In this document: one piece after another, positions 10,712 through 25,893 of the stretch | How the letters are laid out: the number at the start of each line of letters is the position of its first letter | Position numbering within the stretch: the stretch's first letter is position 1 | Source of the DNA: Centrapalus pauciflorus | Lineage: Eukaryota; Streptophyta; Magnoliopsida; Asterales; Asteraceae | Assembly (NCBI GenBank): GCA_020465985.1 | Contig: JAANYP010000399.1 | Span: forward strand, 62,001 to 126,000 | Length of the DNA stretch: 64,000 bases | Direction: 5' to 3' | The notes under the pieces: model-generated | Told to the model about the DNA's origin: nothing | The model's database searches: none | What the model saw: only the letters and a program-made list of their open reading frames with translations | Program-made: the position numbers and the translations under genes

Positions 10712-12292
10712 TTAGTTATCACAGGGAACCCAAGCCATGACTGACATGGTAATACCATTCTCATCCACATACGTGTACTTCTTCAAATACTCATCTCTCC
10801 TTTCGGGTGACTTGGGTGATAGATTGACAACCTGTTGTGGTGCTGAATGATTTAAATTCACTCTTTGCCATTGGGTAGGCATTTGCTGTTGAGCCCTTGA
10901 ATAATTTCTATTATAAGGCATTTCAGATTGATATCCCTGGGCTCTACCTGGTGTCTGTTGTCTTAGAGGAGTGTGAGACCTAACTGGAGTGTAAGCCCTT
11001 CTTGGTGTTGTACTCCTATAAGCTTGTTGAGGTCCTGACCTAGACTGATTAGGGACTCTATTCGGAGAATTAGTCCTTACCACTTCATTTGGTCTAACCG
11101 ACACGTGTATTTGTTTAAAAGTACTATTGGGTGTGCCATTCACAATCTTCTAGGTGTATTGAGAACCACTTGTGCTAGCAACACTAGATACTGGTTTATA
11201 TTGTTCTGGCTTTCCTACAGCAGGTATAGACTCTCCTTTAGAGGGTGTAGACTTTACTTTCTTATATGAATAGCTAGACGCAACATGTCCTCTCTCATGA
11301 CATCTAAAGCAAGACATATTATCAATCGAATTCTTATGAGTGCCCTTTGATTTTGGTGTCTCACTAGTGTCATGTTCTTTCTTTTCAACTACCGTGACTA
11401 CTTTCTCTCGTTGATTATTAATTTCAGGTTTTGTTTGTCCTAGTTTTTGGTCACTAGAAGACTGCACAAACTTGACCTTCTTAATCTTAGAGTTAGTAGT
11501 AGACACTTGAGTTGTTTTGTCCTTATCAGAATTACTTTCACTTGTTACCTCTGACTCGACTAGTTCATCAGTTTTATCCTGAGGTTAAGGCACATAATTA
11601 TTGTTGAAAGATGGAGGACTCTCTTGATAACCTAATCCTACAGGTTTCTTATACTGCCGTTGAACATCTAAGAATTTCCCTAGATTTAGGGACGAGTTCC
11701 TAAACTTTTCCAACTTACTATTTACCTCAGCAACCTTGACTTTTGATTCAGCTAGCTCGACCTCCTGAATGGTAAGTTCTTTGGTTAAAGCCTCAACATA
11801 CTCATACATAAGTTTTATCCTGACACATTGTTCACTCAATTTGTCTTTTAGAACTATAACATCTTGAGCATCTACTTTCAGCTTATTCCTAAGATCTTCT
11901 TTAATGACTAAGAGACTAGCATTATCTGATTTTAGTGATTCAATTTGAGCAGTTAAGTTGTTATGAGTTTCTAGTAGTATGTTCAACTTATCATTGGAAG
12001 TAGCACATAAAACACATAAGTCATGAAATGTAGAAAAGTTCAGAATTACCCATTTATGATCCGATTCCAGGTTAGCCATCTGTGCGGCAAACTCCAGAAT
12101 GGTCTGATTGTCCGACTTCTCCACCAACACAGGACTTGTATCACTCTGTTCGTTGTCCTCTGGCACTTCCTCTGCTCGTTCATCCTTAGTGTCTGTCACT
12201 TCAGCCCTGAAGGCTCTAGCGTTTGACTCAAGATGAGTACTCCAATCGTAAGTCCCATCGAGCTGTCTGTCCGATGATACATTGGTTAACAA
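10712..12292 (-). pseudogene. Copia gag C-terminal half with zinc knuckle, element 1
   Basis: One reading frame from 12292 down to 10712, interrupted by stops at 11585-11587 and 11150-11152. It starts near DGTYDWSTHLE, has a long coiled coil (about 12080-11680), then a CCHC-type knuckle CFRCHERGHVASSY in which the last Cys is Ser, then a Pro/Arg/Gln-rich region and ends with MAWVP. The coiled coil plus knuckle is typical of large Sirevirus-type gag proteins, which package the RNA. The N-terminal half is missing here; part of it lies inverted at 12300-12571. Confidence 0.8.
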
Positions 12293-12299
12293 ACCGGAG

Positions 12300-12571
12300 G
12301 AAAAGCCAACTCAATCAGCATCTACATCTCAAGGATACACAAGGATGCCAATGAGCGTAAAATCAGCTGAAGATCATCTGAATCTTTTGGCTTTATTTGT
12401 CGCCGCGTACGGCAATTGCGTTCAAGGGAAAATGAACGATCCTGCGCTATGGGATGAAGACTACGATCAGGTGGATCCTGATGACTTAGAGGAAATGGAC
12501 CTTCAATGGCAACTGGCCATGGTAACTCAGAGAGTCATGGGGTTCATGAAAAGAACAGGGAATAGTACTTA
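12300..12571 (+). pseudogene. Gag fragment in inverted orientation
   Basis: The plus strand encodes a gag block with LALFVAAYGNCVQGKMNDP and DDLEEMDLQWQLAM, then MKRTG, ending in a stop at 12570-12572. This is the Copia gag segment that normally sits just before the zinc knuckle. It lies between the element's 5' leader and the minus-strand gag remainder but points the other way. The simplest reading is a small inversion with loss of neighbouring gag sequence inside element 1; a template-switch event or insertion of a second copy would look similar. Confidence 0.75.
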
Positions 12572-12942
12572 ATTTTCTGACAAGTTTGGAATCTGAAAAA
12601 TTCGATGCTAGCAAGTTCGAAATTCAGCCAAATTCGAATGAAGCCCTGAATAATGTTCGAGAGGAGCGTATTTTCTGACAAGTTCGAGTGAACCCTAATA
12701 CCCCCTATCTTCGAGCGCCGCAAGTTTATGAAACGGCCTCAAGTGTTCAGATTAAACCAATATTTTTAAGACGAAAAATAATGATTTCGACTGAAAAAGT
12801 GAACCAATAAGAAATTTTCTCCGTTACTTTGCTTGTTTAACTCGAAAAACTTTATGAAAAATGTGTCTTTTCCGTAAAAAAATGCCATGAAACCAAGAAT
12901 GTTTAATACGAACATGAAACACGGAGACCAGTAAGAATTTTT
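12572..12942 (-). other. 5' leader of Copia element 1
   Basis: Sequence between the PBS and the gag fragments, with no reading frame of note. Its inner part again contains CTGACAAGTTCGA and TTCGAA motifs like those of the pol-aORF spacer. Confidence 0.55.
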
Positions 12943-12953
12943 CTCTGATACCA
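12943..12953 (-). other. Primer binding site, tRNA-iMet type
   Basis: On the minus strand the sequence reads TGGTATCAGAG, the standard plant LTR-retrotransposon PBS complementary to the 3' end of initiator methionine tRNA. It fixes element orientation and the inner edge of the 5' LTR. Confidence 0.85.
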
Positions 12954-13498
12954 CTAGTAAGGTCACCTACCTACGGATCCAATCTTGACGCGACATCGCG
13001 GAATCCTCATTAGTGGCTTAACGGATTGATCACACACACGAAACACGGAGACACACACGATGATAGACGTAAACTTGAACGTCCCGACACGTGATTCTCT
13101 CCAAGAACACGCTGAAAACTTTCTGCAAGTTCGTAATCGCCCGAATACTAATTTCTGCAAAGATTAGTAATCAAAACTGATTAACTCATAATTATAGGCC
13201 TTAACTTCAAACTTGGCATGGACAAGTTTGAGAAGGCCCAAGCCCACGAACTTGTCCACCACTAACTTCGAATCTAGGACTTTGAACTTATTAGAACTTG
13301 TTCTAGAACTTATGTTTGAACTTACCTTTGAACTTATGTTTGAACTTAAGTAAAAACATCAATCACCAACAAGTTCAAACATATATACAATCAATATCAA
13401 AATATATATCAAACATATATCAAACCTGTATTAATGTGCAATTACGAACACTTAGACTATTACAAAATATCATCTATACTTAGACTGTTATCGTCACA
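12954..13498 (-). repeat. 5' LTR of Copia element 1
   Basis: Minus-strand sequence upstream of the PBS, beginning TGTGACGATAAC at about 13498 and ending next to TGGTATCAGAG. It contains repeated AAGTTC(A/G)AA words and a short TG/CA-rich tract. The partner LTR lies beyond the left edge, so ends cannot be checked by comparison; the inner end lacks a clear CA, so the boundary may be off by a few bases. Confidence 0.6.
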
Positions 13499-14700
13499 TA
13501 GGATGCACTAACATGGTTACTTAAGAAGGCCATTACTCAGAGATGGGTACCCAAAGCTAACATGACTAGACCCAAACTTCAATGGGTTCCAAAATTTACG
13601 TGATTGTTTTGCAGGTAAATGACTCCTGCTCATTCCAGTTCAGGATCCGAGCCTTAATGAAATGGCTTCTGTGCATTTCAGTAAAGAACCCGTGCTGCAA
13701 TGTTTCTAAAATGAACACTCTGGCGTGCATATCTAAATGTCAGGTCAACATCAAGGATGCAATGACAACAGGGAGCATGATTTTAATTCTTATATTATGC
13801 TTCTATTTTCTGTTAACTAATATTTATTCTTATCAGCAGGGGGAGTTTTAAACTATGCGTTATCGAGGACATTTTTTTTACTCTTCTAGTATGCGGGATT
13901 TTTAAGGAAATTATTTTTTTGTGCATACTTGTACGGAGATTATTTTAAGAAAAAAAAAATATTCAATTCATTGAGTTCACTCTCATATCACTAAAGCAGT
14001 TCCTACGAGTATACTATGTTACTGTTATAACTGCTGGTTAAAAACTGAAAGTTCATCACATTTGATGATATCTGCTGATGCAAATGCACCACATGAGTGT
14101 GTAGGCATATATCACATTCCTATGGTCTACCCAGAACCAGATGACCTACCCACAGAGTAGTCCTTCAAATAGATGAGAGGTAAGGGTGTTTTACATCTAG
14201 TTGTGAAGGATCAAACAATGAGGGTGTTGATCGGGACGAGCAGAGATAAAATCAAAATGAGAGGGGTTTAAACGAATGGAGACGGGGCACATCAAATCTT
14301 GTTTTACTGATATAAGAGAGTCGGATGGTGCTTTAGTTGAAAAATGCATTTGAGAGCTTGAGGGAAGCGAAAGGATTAAAAGAACAGAAAATCCTGTCTA
14401 AACATTCAATAGCTGGGTTTCCTACATATGCTATCGAATCTTATTCGTTGAGCTTTGGTATTGAAAAAGACGTTATGGACCCAGTGATGCAAGAACAGAA
14501 CCCCACTAGCTACTCAGTTGCTTCTTAAAAGGCTACTGTTTCATTTCTCACGGAGATATACCACATAATCTATCGATTTCTCCTTTAGAGTTAATTGATA
14601 TTGAAACAGGAAGACATCTGCTCCGGTCTTCAAACTTTATTTGATTGCGCATTGTGTCTAGGTGTTTATTTGTACTTGTAGGGGGAGTGGTTTTATTTAA
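13499..14700 (+). pseudogene. Plus-strand Copia remnant, non-autonomous and decayed
   Basis: At about 13515-13600 the plus strand reads RWVPKANM then LQWVPKFT and a stop, the short WVPK-type tail found between gag and protease in some Copia elements. The rest has no continuous frame. Two polypurine-tract-like strings on this strand (GCAGGGGGAGTTTT near 13837 and GTAGGGGGAGTGG near 14680) suggest remains of a 3' end. Orientation is opposite to elements 1 and 2. Confidence 0.45.
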
Positions 14701-14821
14701 TTTTTTAATTCACTTGTATGTGTTCTATAAAAACCAAATTAAACTTTTAAATAATAACCTAATTAGGTCTAAGCCCGTGTGTTAAACTAATAAAGCCCAT
14801 ACATAAATAACCTATGAACTC

Positions 14822-15617
14822 TTAAATAAGTACAAATAAACCCCTAGACTTGATTACAATTAATAGGGTGTAACAATCGGCAACCAAGTGTGACTGTTTA
14901 GGATCAGCTTGAAAACTAGCACACAAACATGCAACAAACGTTCTGCCGGGTCTACTAGCATTAAGATAGAGCAAGGAACCAATCTTACCCCGATATGCAG
15001 TGATATCAGTGACCTTTCCAATGGGATCGACATTAGGTATTAAGTAGATTGACATGGGAGTTTCCATATATGAGCATTTTTCCATCTTAAATCTCTTTTG
15101 AAGATCATGGATGTACTTAAATTGATTTATTAGAATCCCGTCAGGAAGTTGTTGACTTGTAATCCGAGGAAAAAAATTCATTTCCCCCATCATACTCATC
15201 TCGAACCTCGATTATATTAGTTTTGAAAATTCTTCACAAAGTCAAGGTTTTGTAGAACCGAATATGATGTCTTCAACATATATTTGTACGAGAATAATAT
15301 TATTACCTTTCTTCCTAACAAAAAGAGTTGTGTCGACCGTACCTTTGGAGAAAACAAAATCAAGAAGGATTTCGATTAACCTATCATACTAGGCATGAGG
15401 TGATTGTTTTGAAACATATAGAGCTTTATCGAGAGCATAGACGTACGAAGGTTGATCAGGTTGTATTTATCTATGTATTTAAAGTATAAAAGAGTTGGTT
15501 TTTAATAGAAATGAGCTGTAGAATGTCCTATTATTGATAAATTTCATTGCTTGTATAGGTAACCACTTTAAGTCTATGTCTTGCAAAAATTGAGAAAATT
15601 CGTAGACATTTTTAGAA
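14822..15617 (-). pseudogene. Copia reverse transcriptase fragment
   Basis: Minus-strand translation in several frames gives an active-site box reading YVED in place of YVDD (about 15269-15280), FEMSMMGEMNFF, then GSLLYLNASRPGRTFVA. Weak integrase-RT linker sequence extends to about 15617. It is independent of element 1, which has its own copy of this region, and is cut on the right by the LTR-like end at 15618. Confidence 0.75.
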
Positions 15618-15984
15618 GGCCAGGCGCCAGGGGGGGTTGGTGGGGGGGCGCAGCCCTGCTCCCCAACCGAGTGCTCAAAAGAACGTTATTGTGATTTTAC
15701 AGTTTCTATATCAATCAGATAAACATTCAATATCAAGAACAATAATAGAAATCAAAACTAATCGAATGTTTGTATTGCCAAAATGTCGATTAAAAAATGA
15801 GATGATCTTCACAAAATGTCAGTAACCGTATTCTCTCTGATTTCAATGTATTCCAAAAGTGAAATGTCAGATTACTCTATTTAGAAAGTCCAACTTCCTA
15901 TTTATACGCAATTACACAACTATCAACTATTTACACAATAACCCCTTTAAATTACATTTCATAAACTAAAATATATTCTAACCA
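15618..15984 (-). repeat. 3' LTR (partial) of Copia element 2
   Basis: Directly downstream of the polypurine tract in minus orientation, starting TGGTTAGAATATA. It has a TATAAATA promoter-like box (plus-strand 15899-15906) and ends in a G-rich stretch on the plus strand (about 15618-15665, GGGGGGGTTGGTGGGGGGG) adjoining the RT fragment. No CA terminus or TSD is seen, so this end is probably truncated. Confidence 0.55.
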
Positions 15985-15999
15985 TCTCCCCCTTTGATG
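15985..15999 (-). other. Polypurine tract of Copia element 2
   Basis: The minus strand reads CATCAAAGGGGGAGA immediately before the LTR start TGG. This is the second-strand primer site of LTR retrotransposons, and it places the extra ORF inside the element, upstream of the 3' LTR. Confidence 0.75.
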
Positions 16000-16012
16000 G
16001 AATGTATAGTCT

Positions 16013-19000
16013 TTAAATCGCCAATCCAAGCTTCTGCTCAAATCTTCTTATGCTTTTACGATCATAAAGCCTCCATTCAATCTTTGAAATAAATTCCACC
16101 ATAAGTCTTCGATCATTAACTGACAAAGCTCCTCTCTTTGTTTTTCTCTTTTTATCAGACGCCAGCTTTCCCTTTAAACCATTCAACCCTTTATTTAGTG
16201 TACCATCTGAAAATTTGTTGAGCTCAACACTTCTCATTGCTCTAAGCTTCTTGTTTCTGTCCTTGTACATTATTGCTGGATGCTTTACCATGATCACTTG
16301 AAATGCTTTCAACTCTCCAGCAAATTTTATATCTCTATGTGGAGCTGTCATGTTAATCTTCCTCATCCCTCGTTCAACACCTATCTGCAAATCTTGCACT
16401 GACATCAATACCAGTTTGGTATGCATGAAATGGATAATTGTCTTCAAGGCAAATCTGCAGTGTTCATTTCTCTTATTTCTGCATAACTCATCGAATAAAT
16501 CTTTAATGTCAACCAGATGCATGTTAAACATATCGGCTTCAGTGAATATAGGTATTTCCATCAGCTCTCGTAACAGTGAATGTCGGATAGAAAATCTTAA
16601 CGAATCTGTCTTTTTCAATTTTAACTAGATCAACTATCTTGAACTCACTCTTCACTTTATCAACCTCTTGTGTCTTGTTCCTCAGAAAACTTGCATAGTT
16701 AACTAGATTTGGCATGTTCGCCTCCAAGACGCAAAACAACTTAAGAAAAGAACATGGAGCTTGTTTCTTACAAAAAATTCGTTTCTCCAGAATGTGTTCA
16801 ATACATGGCATTTTGTTCCTTTTCCTGATAAACTCCGCTGTTCCTTTCGCTGGAAGCTCAAACTTCTTTACGTTATTCTTGCGAATCTCATCTTTATTCA
16901 ACAATGTAAGCATATCTTGGATTTCTCTTTGAACTACTTGTTGAGCTTCAAATATGAGCCTGTGTTGCTTTTGCGACTCATCTGCCAGCACATATTCATT
17001 GAAGAACCTTTCCATAACCTCGACCTCATTCAACTCAACTCTTTCCTGAATAACAACATTTTTTACAGGAAACTCTTCAACTTCTTCCTTGACTTGAATT
17101 ACAACCTCAGGCTTTTCAACCGTCGGTGTCGATAAGGACTCTTTCAATATCTCCTGAACTAACCCCTCTTCTTGTTCAATCCTTTCTCCTCGAAAGTCAA
17201 CATCAGTCAATGTAATCACATCATCATCCTCAGATACTTCAACATATTCCTCTCTTTCCTCTTCTAAGCCTTGAATCATTAACTCATGTTCCTTAACCAC
17301 TTGAACATCATCTTCAGAATCATTGTATTCTTCAAAGTTGTAAATATCTGACTTAATGTTCAAAGAAACTGGAACTTCTTCATAAAGAATCAATCCCAGC
17401 TTAATTTGGTCATTAGGAGATTCTTTTGCGCTCCCTGCTTCTTTCTCTTTTACTTCTGCTTCCTTCTCAGGGTATGTAATCATTAAAAGTCCGGGTGTAG
17501 GCTCAACAAGCTTTCTCCTCTTCTCCCACTCATGAGGAGTATCATCGGAGTCTTGTAATGAGGAAGCTTGCGCCTTACATGTTTCTTCAACCGCTGCTAC
17601 CCGCTCAGATAGATTTCCCAAAGCTGTAATGACCGTACTTTCCATACGTATCATCCTTTCCCTCATCACATCAAACTGTTCAAAAACAAACTCTTTCAGC
17701 TCTTCCTTCAACTCATCCAGTGCTTGATTTATTTCAGACTGCTTGATCGATTCTTCTGCCACTGATTTACCTTTCAGAAACTTATGAATATTTGACATCT
17801 GTGCCATCACTTCAGATAACTGAGCAGATACATGAGTGTTCACTCCTGCAACAGCTGCATTCAAAGCTTGATTTAATGAAGATTCTGTAACAAACGGGGA
17901 TAAATTCACCACTGGGTCACTTAGACTTCCAGTTGTCACAACAGTCGAACTTGTGAAAAGAACATCTGTGTGGCCAGTACTCAGAGATGGCAAAGTGGTC
18001 GCTCTGACTGGACTTCCACCCTCTTCAAGCGATGGAGCAACAAATGCTTTCGTAGCTGAGGATGTTCCGGTGGGAACACGAAGTTCAGCCACACTTACTT
18101 CATCTGATGAAGTCAACTCAAGTGTCCTAATTTGTATAGGATCTATACTCTGTGATTGAATAAAAGTCGTACACTCGGGCAGATGTGTACTAGTTTCAAT
18201 ATCCATCAAGTCCAAATGACTTTCGGATAGAATATGTGGTTGATCCCGGTGCTCAAATGAATCAGTCTCCTGTTGAGAGGAGACTGAGTGGATGGTTGGG
18301 TGTGCACTTGTCAGTGGGATACTGACCTCTTCCATGCTAACACCCATAGGAGAGCTAACAACATTTGTGGGTAAATCCCGGATTTCGAGGCTTAGGGAAT
18401 CCCTCACACTCTCCTGTGCAATATTCACTATATCCATCACAACAACCCCTCCCTCATTATGATCACCACCATCGGCACCGTCATCATCATCATCTCCTTC
18501 ATCTTCACCTTCTCGAATATCCGACAATGTCCTCTCAGAATCAGATATCTCAGCCTCTTCCTCACCACCCCTTACAACTTCAACTCCCTCACTCACTTCT
18601 TGTAGGCTTCCCTGAACTTCAGCCCCGTGTTGAGGTTCCTCTCGTCCTATCACTCATTGGGTAAGAGAACCCTGTTCTTGGGTCTCTATTGGAGCATGAT
18701 CTATCCTATATAACTTCACATTTTCACTCTCAGGATCTGCATACCTCAGCAAAGATTCTGGAATCGGCATGATATTCGCATTAGGAGAATCCGGCACTTC
18801 ATGTAAACTCATCATGACATAGTCTGGGCATCAGTTAGAGTTAGATCTTTTAGGAATATTTTCATTTTCCCTTAAGATCCCTCGGATAAGATTCTGTATA
18901 AACCGCTGAAGTGGAACGAACATCCTTGCTTTATTTGTTGTTTTAGCCAGTACTATCTCCTTTAGATCCTCCCAGATACACTGAGCGTAGTCATAATGCT

Positions 19001-19678
19001 TATTGAAAGCAATTCCATGAAAGATTCGTGGACAGTGAATGCTACATCCGTCTATGCCTGTATGCTTAGATGTCATACACCAATTGATGATCCCAAATAA
19101 TGTGTACCATTCGACATTTAATCCATTTCAATGAAATTTGGAGCTTTTTGGAAGTGGCTTTGAGTAACCCAAGCATATCAAATCATGAACCAGCTCTCAT
19201 CAGACACAAAATCTTCAAAATCCGCTAACTCAGGAAAGTTAACTGTGTCTATTCGTCTTGGAAGAAACAAGTTGTGACGAAGTCTGGCAAGGGTAATTTT
19301 GGATTTAAATTGGTCTATGGTTACTTTAAAGTGGTGATTTCCATCAGCAGGAACAAATTTGACTGTAATGAAAAATTGTTGTAGGTAGACTTGTGGGATA
19401 GAAGGTTTATACTGAAGAAGATATCCCAAAGGATGGCCTTTGAGAATATCTACAATAATAGGGTGACTAACTTTGATAACCTTTGTGTCCAAATGATGAT
19501 TGTTATCTTTGAAGAGTAGGCAATATTTGGGTTTGACAAGTTGGTTATCTGGGATGATGGTTGAAGGTGAGGGTCGAGCAATGGAGGTTGAACGAACGGG
19601 TGTTGATACAAGTGTATGATTGGAGGATGAATGGGAATCTGTTGAATTGGAATTCTGGGAATGATCTGGAGATGCCAT
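16013..19678 (-). pseudogene. Extra ORF (aORF, env-like position) of Copia element 2
   Basis: Order on the minus strand: a Ser/Thr/Pro-rich start at 19678; a domain with VYLQQFFITV and PRRIDTVNFPEL; a segment 19076-18831 (GIHCPRIFHG-type, YDYAQCIWEDL); a 704-codon open stretch 18653-16539, acidic and low-complexity with coiled-coil parts; and a C-terminal domain 16560-16013 with IFTEADMFNMH, VQDLQIGVERG, YKDRNKKLRAMR and KFSDGTL. The last block resembles the conserved C-terminus of hypothetical proteins in Asteraceae Copia elements (DLQLGIE..., KFSDGTL). It ends 14 bp before the PPT. Frame changes near 19100-19178 and 16560-16618 and a stop near 18655 break it. No signal peptide or clear membrane span is seen, so env-like refers to position only. 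Confidence 0.75.
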
Positions 19679-19694
19679 TTGAAACCTGTAAACA

Positions 19695-21676
19695 AGTAAG
19701 AATCATGTTAGACAAGACAGGTAAACAAATGAAATCATCCAATGGTAGAAAAATATAACATTTCGTCAGGAATTATAAAAATTTGTGATTTTCTGTTTAA
19801 GGCATCGGGATTCCAGACAATAATAAACTATTATTGATAGGATTCCAGAGTCAATCATTTAGAGACCAATGTTAGAAAAACACAATTTTCGTACAATTTC
19901 TTGAAAAAATGTGACATTTTTCTGAAATCATTAAAAAATCCAACACTTAGGAAAAAAAAAATTTTCATTTAAACTCGAATGAAACACCATCCATCTCTAA
20001 TAACTCTTGATTAGTCTCGGATGATACATGACACAACTCGACTTAGTCTATAAATCAACTCAAATGAATGATAGATTTTCTCGAATAAAACTTGGAGTAA
20101 ACTCAAATAGAACATGAAACAACTCGAATAGGTCTTAAATGTTCTCGATTAAGTCCTAAATGATCTCGAATGATCAATGACTAAAACTCGAATGAAGAAG
20201 TAACTTCTTCGAATACACCATAAGGTCCACTCAAATGAACCATAAGTCTATCAAGACTTGTTCTAATATTTTCTAAGTGTTAATCTAAATCAACTCGAAT
20301 CACACTTATAGTTTCTCGATTAACACTTCAGTCAACTCGATTGACTCTTTGTAATAAACTCGAATGACTCTTGGTCTTTCTTGAGTATCAATTTAAGCAA
20401 CTCGAATGACTCTTGGTCTTTCTCGATGAGCATTTGACTCCACTCGAATGAAACTAAGAACTTTCTCGAATGAAGCCTTTAATCGAGAAGTTCCCTATGT
20501 ATTTATTTCAAGTCCTCTATACACTGATTATTCAAAAAATTAATTCCAGGTAGTTTTTCAGTGATTTAAAACTTGTATCCCCCTCGACAATCAATTTTAA
20601 ACACTTTTGTTTTACTGAACTTTGATTAAAAACAACATTTAAGCTGTTAAAAATGCAAATTTCAGTAATAAGAAGAACACGAAAGTTTTTTAATGTAAAA
20701 TCCAAATTTCTGTGTGTGTGGTTTGATTTGAACCATGAAATTTCAAATTCATGTTCACATTGATAAACCGAAACATACCACACAATTAATTTTAGTTTTA
20801 TGAACAAAAATTATGAAGACCATTAACACCGAATACACAAACACAGACGAACATAAACACTAACAGTCACATATATGCTAATATTGAATTAAAAGATGTA
20901 AAAATGAAAGAAACAAACTATTTTACTCACTATATAACGAACTAGTTGCTTGAATCTATCGAAAATATGTAGAGTGTTGATGTTTCTTAATGGTGAAGAA
21001 AATCGTGTAGAAGACGGTGAATAGTGGTCAAGGTTTCGAAACAATTATTTTGAATTTCAAAATTCAACTTTATAGTTGAATGTAAAAAAATGATCCAAAA
21101 ACCCGGCCAATCTTTGAATATTGTTATTGATAATGTCGTCCCACGTTCACCAATGAGAAGTCCATTTAAAAACGTTAACACCTACTTTTATTTCAAAAAA
21201 AAATTTCAACAAGACAAAACAAAACAAAAAAAATAAAACAACAAAAAATAAAACAACAAAAAAAAATTCTGATAAAAAAAAGTATAAAAATCAGATTTAA
21301 ACACAATCAATAACAACAAACAAAACAAAAAAAATTTGAAAAACAAAAAAAAATAAAATCATAAAAAAAAAAATATAAACTAAACTAACATAAAAAATTT
21401 AAAATTCTCCCCCTTTAAGTTCTAAATGCTGCTCCCCCTCAAATTTGTATTATATTTCTCAGCTCAGCTCCCACTACAAAATATCATATATATTTTATCA
21501 GATTTACTCAAAATCAGATAAATTTATTTTCTGCTCCCCTTGCACATGACAATCCAGATCTTGTTAAATTTCAAAGAATATTAAACTTTTAAGATTCAAG
21601 AATTTAACATCAGATTTAAATCAATAAAAATAAGTAAATTTAAAATTATAAATTGAAACTACTAAATTATTAAATC
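19695..21676 (-). other. Non-coding spacer between pol and extra ORF of Copia element 2
   Basis: About 2 kb without a coding frame. 19970-20500 is rich in (A)CTCGAATGA words, often with GACTCTTGGTCTTTCTCGA (near 20355 and 20410). 21190-21400 is A-rich with CAAAACAA repeats. Three polypurine-tract-like strings on the minus strand (plus-strand CTCCCCC at 21406-21413 and 21431-21438, CTCCCC at 21533-21538) sit just past RNase H. The layout matches the spacer of element 1, although the repeated word differs. Confidence 0.6.
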
Positions 21677-21884
21677 TTAATGATTCAACATACCTAATTT
21701 GTACACCAAAAAATTAAACCTTTTTTCATCTAATGCTTTGGTAAACAAATTAGGTAGTTGATATTCAGTAGACACAAAATATAATTCTATGTTTCCATTT
21801 TCTACATGATCCTTTATAAAATGGTACCGAATGTCAATGTTTTTTGTTTTTGAATGTTGCACCGGAATTGATGCAATAACTATT
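21677..21884 (-). pseudogene. Copia RNase H C-terminal remnant, element 2
   Basis: Reads QIVIASIPVQHSKTKNIDIR then YHFIKDHV and LFTKALDEKRF, the last 60-70 residues of Copia RNase H. It is cut at 21884/21885 by the end of an inserted LTR (TGTAGG). The rest of pol is not found on the other side within the window. Confidence 0.9.
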
Positions 21885-22940
21885 TGTAGGTCCCGAGAGG
21901 TTCCCAAAGTATATAGTTATAAGCTGTAGAGGGGGGGGGGGGTGAATACAGCAATTTAAAAACTACACACTTTTTTCTCAATGTTTGTATGTATTATCAA
22001 CAATTTGTTAATTACAAACAAGCTTGAATGCGGAATAGTTCAAGCTGAGATGACAGATACAACAGTATGCTCACTAGTCTAAGACAAACTCAAACTAGTA
22101 TACAATGAATACACTCACTAAGAAGCACTCACTATGTTTACAAGACTTGAGAGAACAGCTTAGACACACAGATGCTGGTTTACACAGAAGGCTTGCATGC
22201 ATGAAAATCACACTTGCACGTTCACTCTTGGTTTCAGCACTTAGCTTTCTTCACACTTCTTTCTGACCTTAGAAGCTTCCTTTTATACTCACTTAGAGGA
22301 TCTAAGAGAAATATCTTCATTGGACGGAATGAAAAATGAGAAGTCTTGTTGAAAAGACAACATAACCTTTTCTGCACTTTTCTGAAAAGCAGACTTGTCT
22401 TCACATGTGCAGAACTTTTGTCTTTTTACTTTGTCTACTGTTGCATTGCCTTTAAGTAATTTAGGAATGTCAACTTTGCGTCTTTCTTCCTTGTAAAGGC
22501 CTATTTTGATATAAGAAAAAGGTCTGTCACCCTTTTTCAAATAACCTTTTTGTCTTCATGTTACAGAACAGCATGGGCAGGCTGAGCAGTTCTGTTTTCC
22601 ACTTTGTCTCCGACTTTGTAAACTGATCTTGTAGTCAAAAACAATACATGATGACTTGGAAACATATTCCATAAAGTGTTTAGCCTGTTCACAAAGAACA
22701 GGTTCTGTTCACAAAGAACAGAACACTTTAAAAATGCCCCAAGCTGCTCAACAGTGTTAGAGCAGCGTAGACGTTTAATGTCCAGCCTGTTAGCAAGCAG
22801 AGCAGCTTGGACAAACTGTCTTAGTTTGCAACACATGCAACATATAGAAACAGCTTTAAGACTGATATTTGCAAAATCATTTTCAAGGTTTCAATAAGGC
22901 ATATAACAGGCCTTAAATTCAACCTTCAAATGTATCAACA
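21885..22940 (-). repeat. LTR (3' LTR) of a further SIRE/Maximus-like Copia element
   Basis: 1,056 bp bounded by TG and CA (plus strand TGTAGG ... TATCAACA). On its right, in element orientation just upstream, lies CTGAGGGGGAGATTT (about 22954-22968), a polypurine tract, so this is a 3' LTR of a minus-strand element. Only about 60 bp of internal sequence remain before a (TA)n tract truncates it. A 13-G run at 21931-21943 lies near one end. Confidence 0.65.
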
Positions 22941-23002
22941 GGTTTGATTATAAATCTCCCCCTCAGATGTAGAACAGGTTTGACTGAGGCCTTTTTGTGC
23001 CT

Positions 23003-23005
<3 letters not shown>

Positions 23006-23086
<81 letters not shown>
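23006..23086. repeat. (AT)n microsatellite
   Basis: About 80 bp of perfect AT dinucleotides between the truncated Copia 3' LTR unit and a TIR-element remnant. Confidence 0.97.
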
Positions 23087-25793
<2,707 letters not shown>

Positions 25794-25795
25794 AA

Positions 25796-25797
<2 letters not shown>

Positions 25798-25891
<94 letters not shown>
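25798..25891. repeat. (AT)n microsatellite
   Basis: About 93 bp of AT repeats to the right of the family-2 TIR element. Confidence 0.97.

Positions 25892-25893
<2 letters not shown>

Noticed and set aside
16350..18664. Plus-strand reading frames opposite the long extra ORF of element 2 (for example 18365-18664, His/Leu/Pro-rich)
   Set aside because: They are antisense shadows of the low-complexity minus-strand frame.
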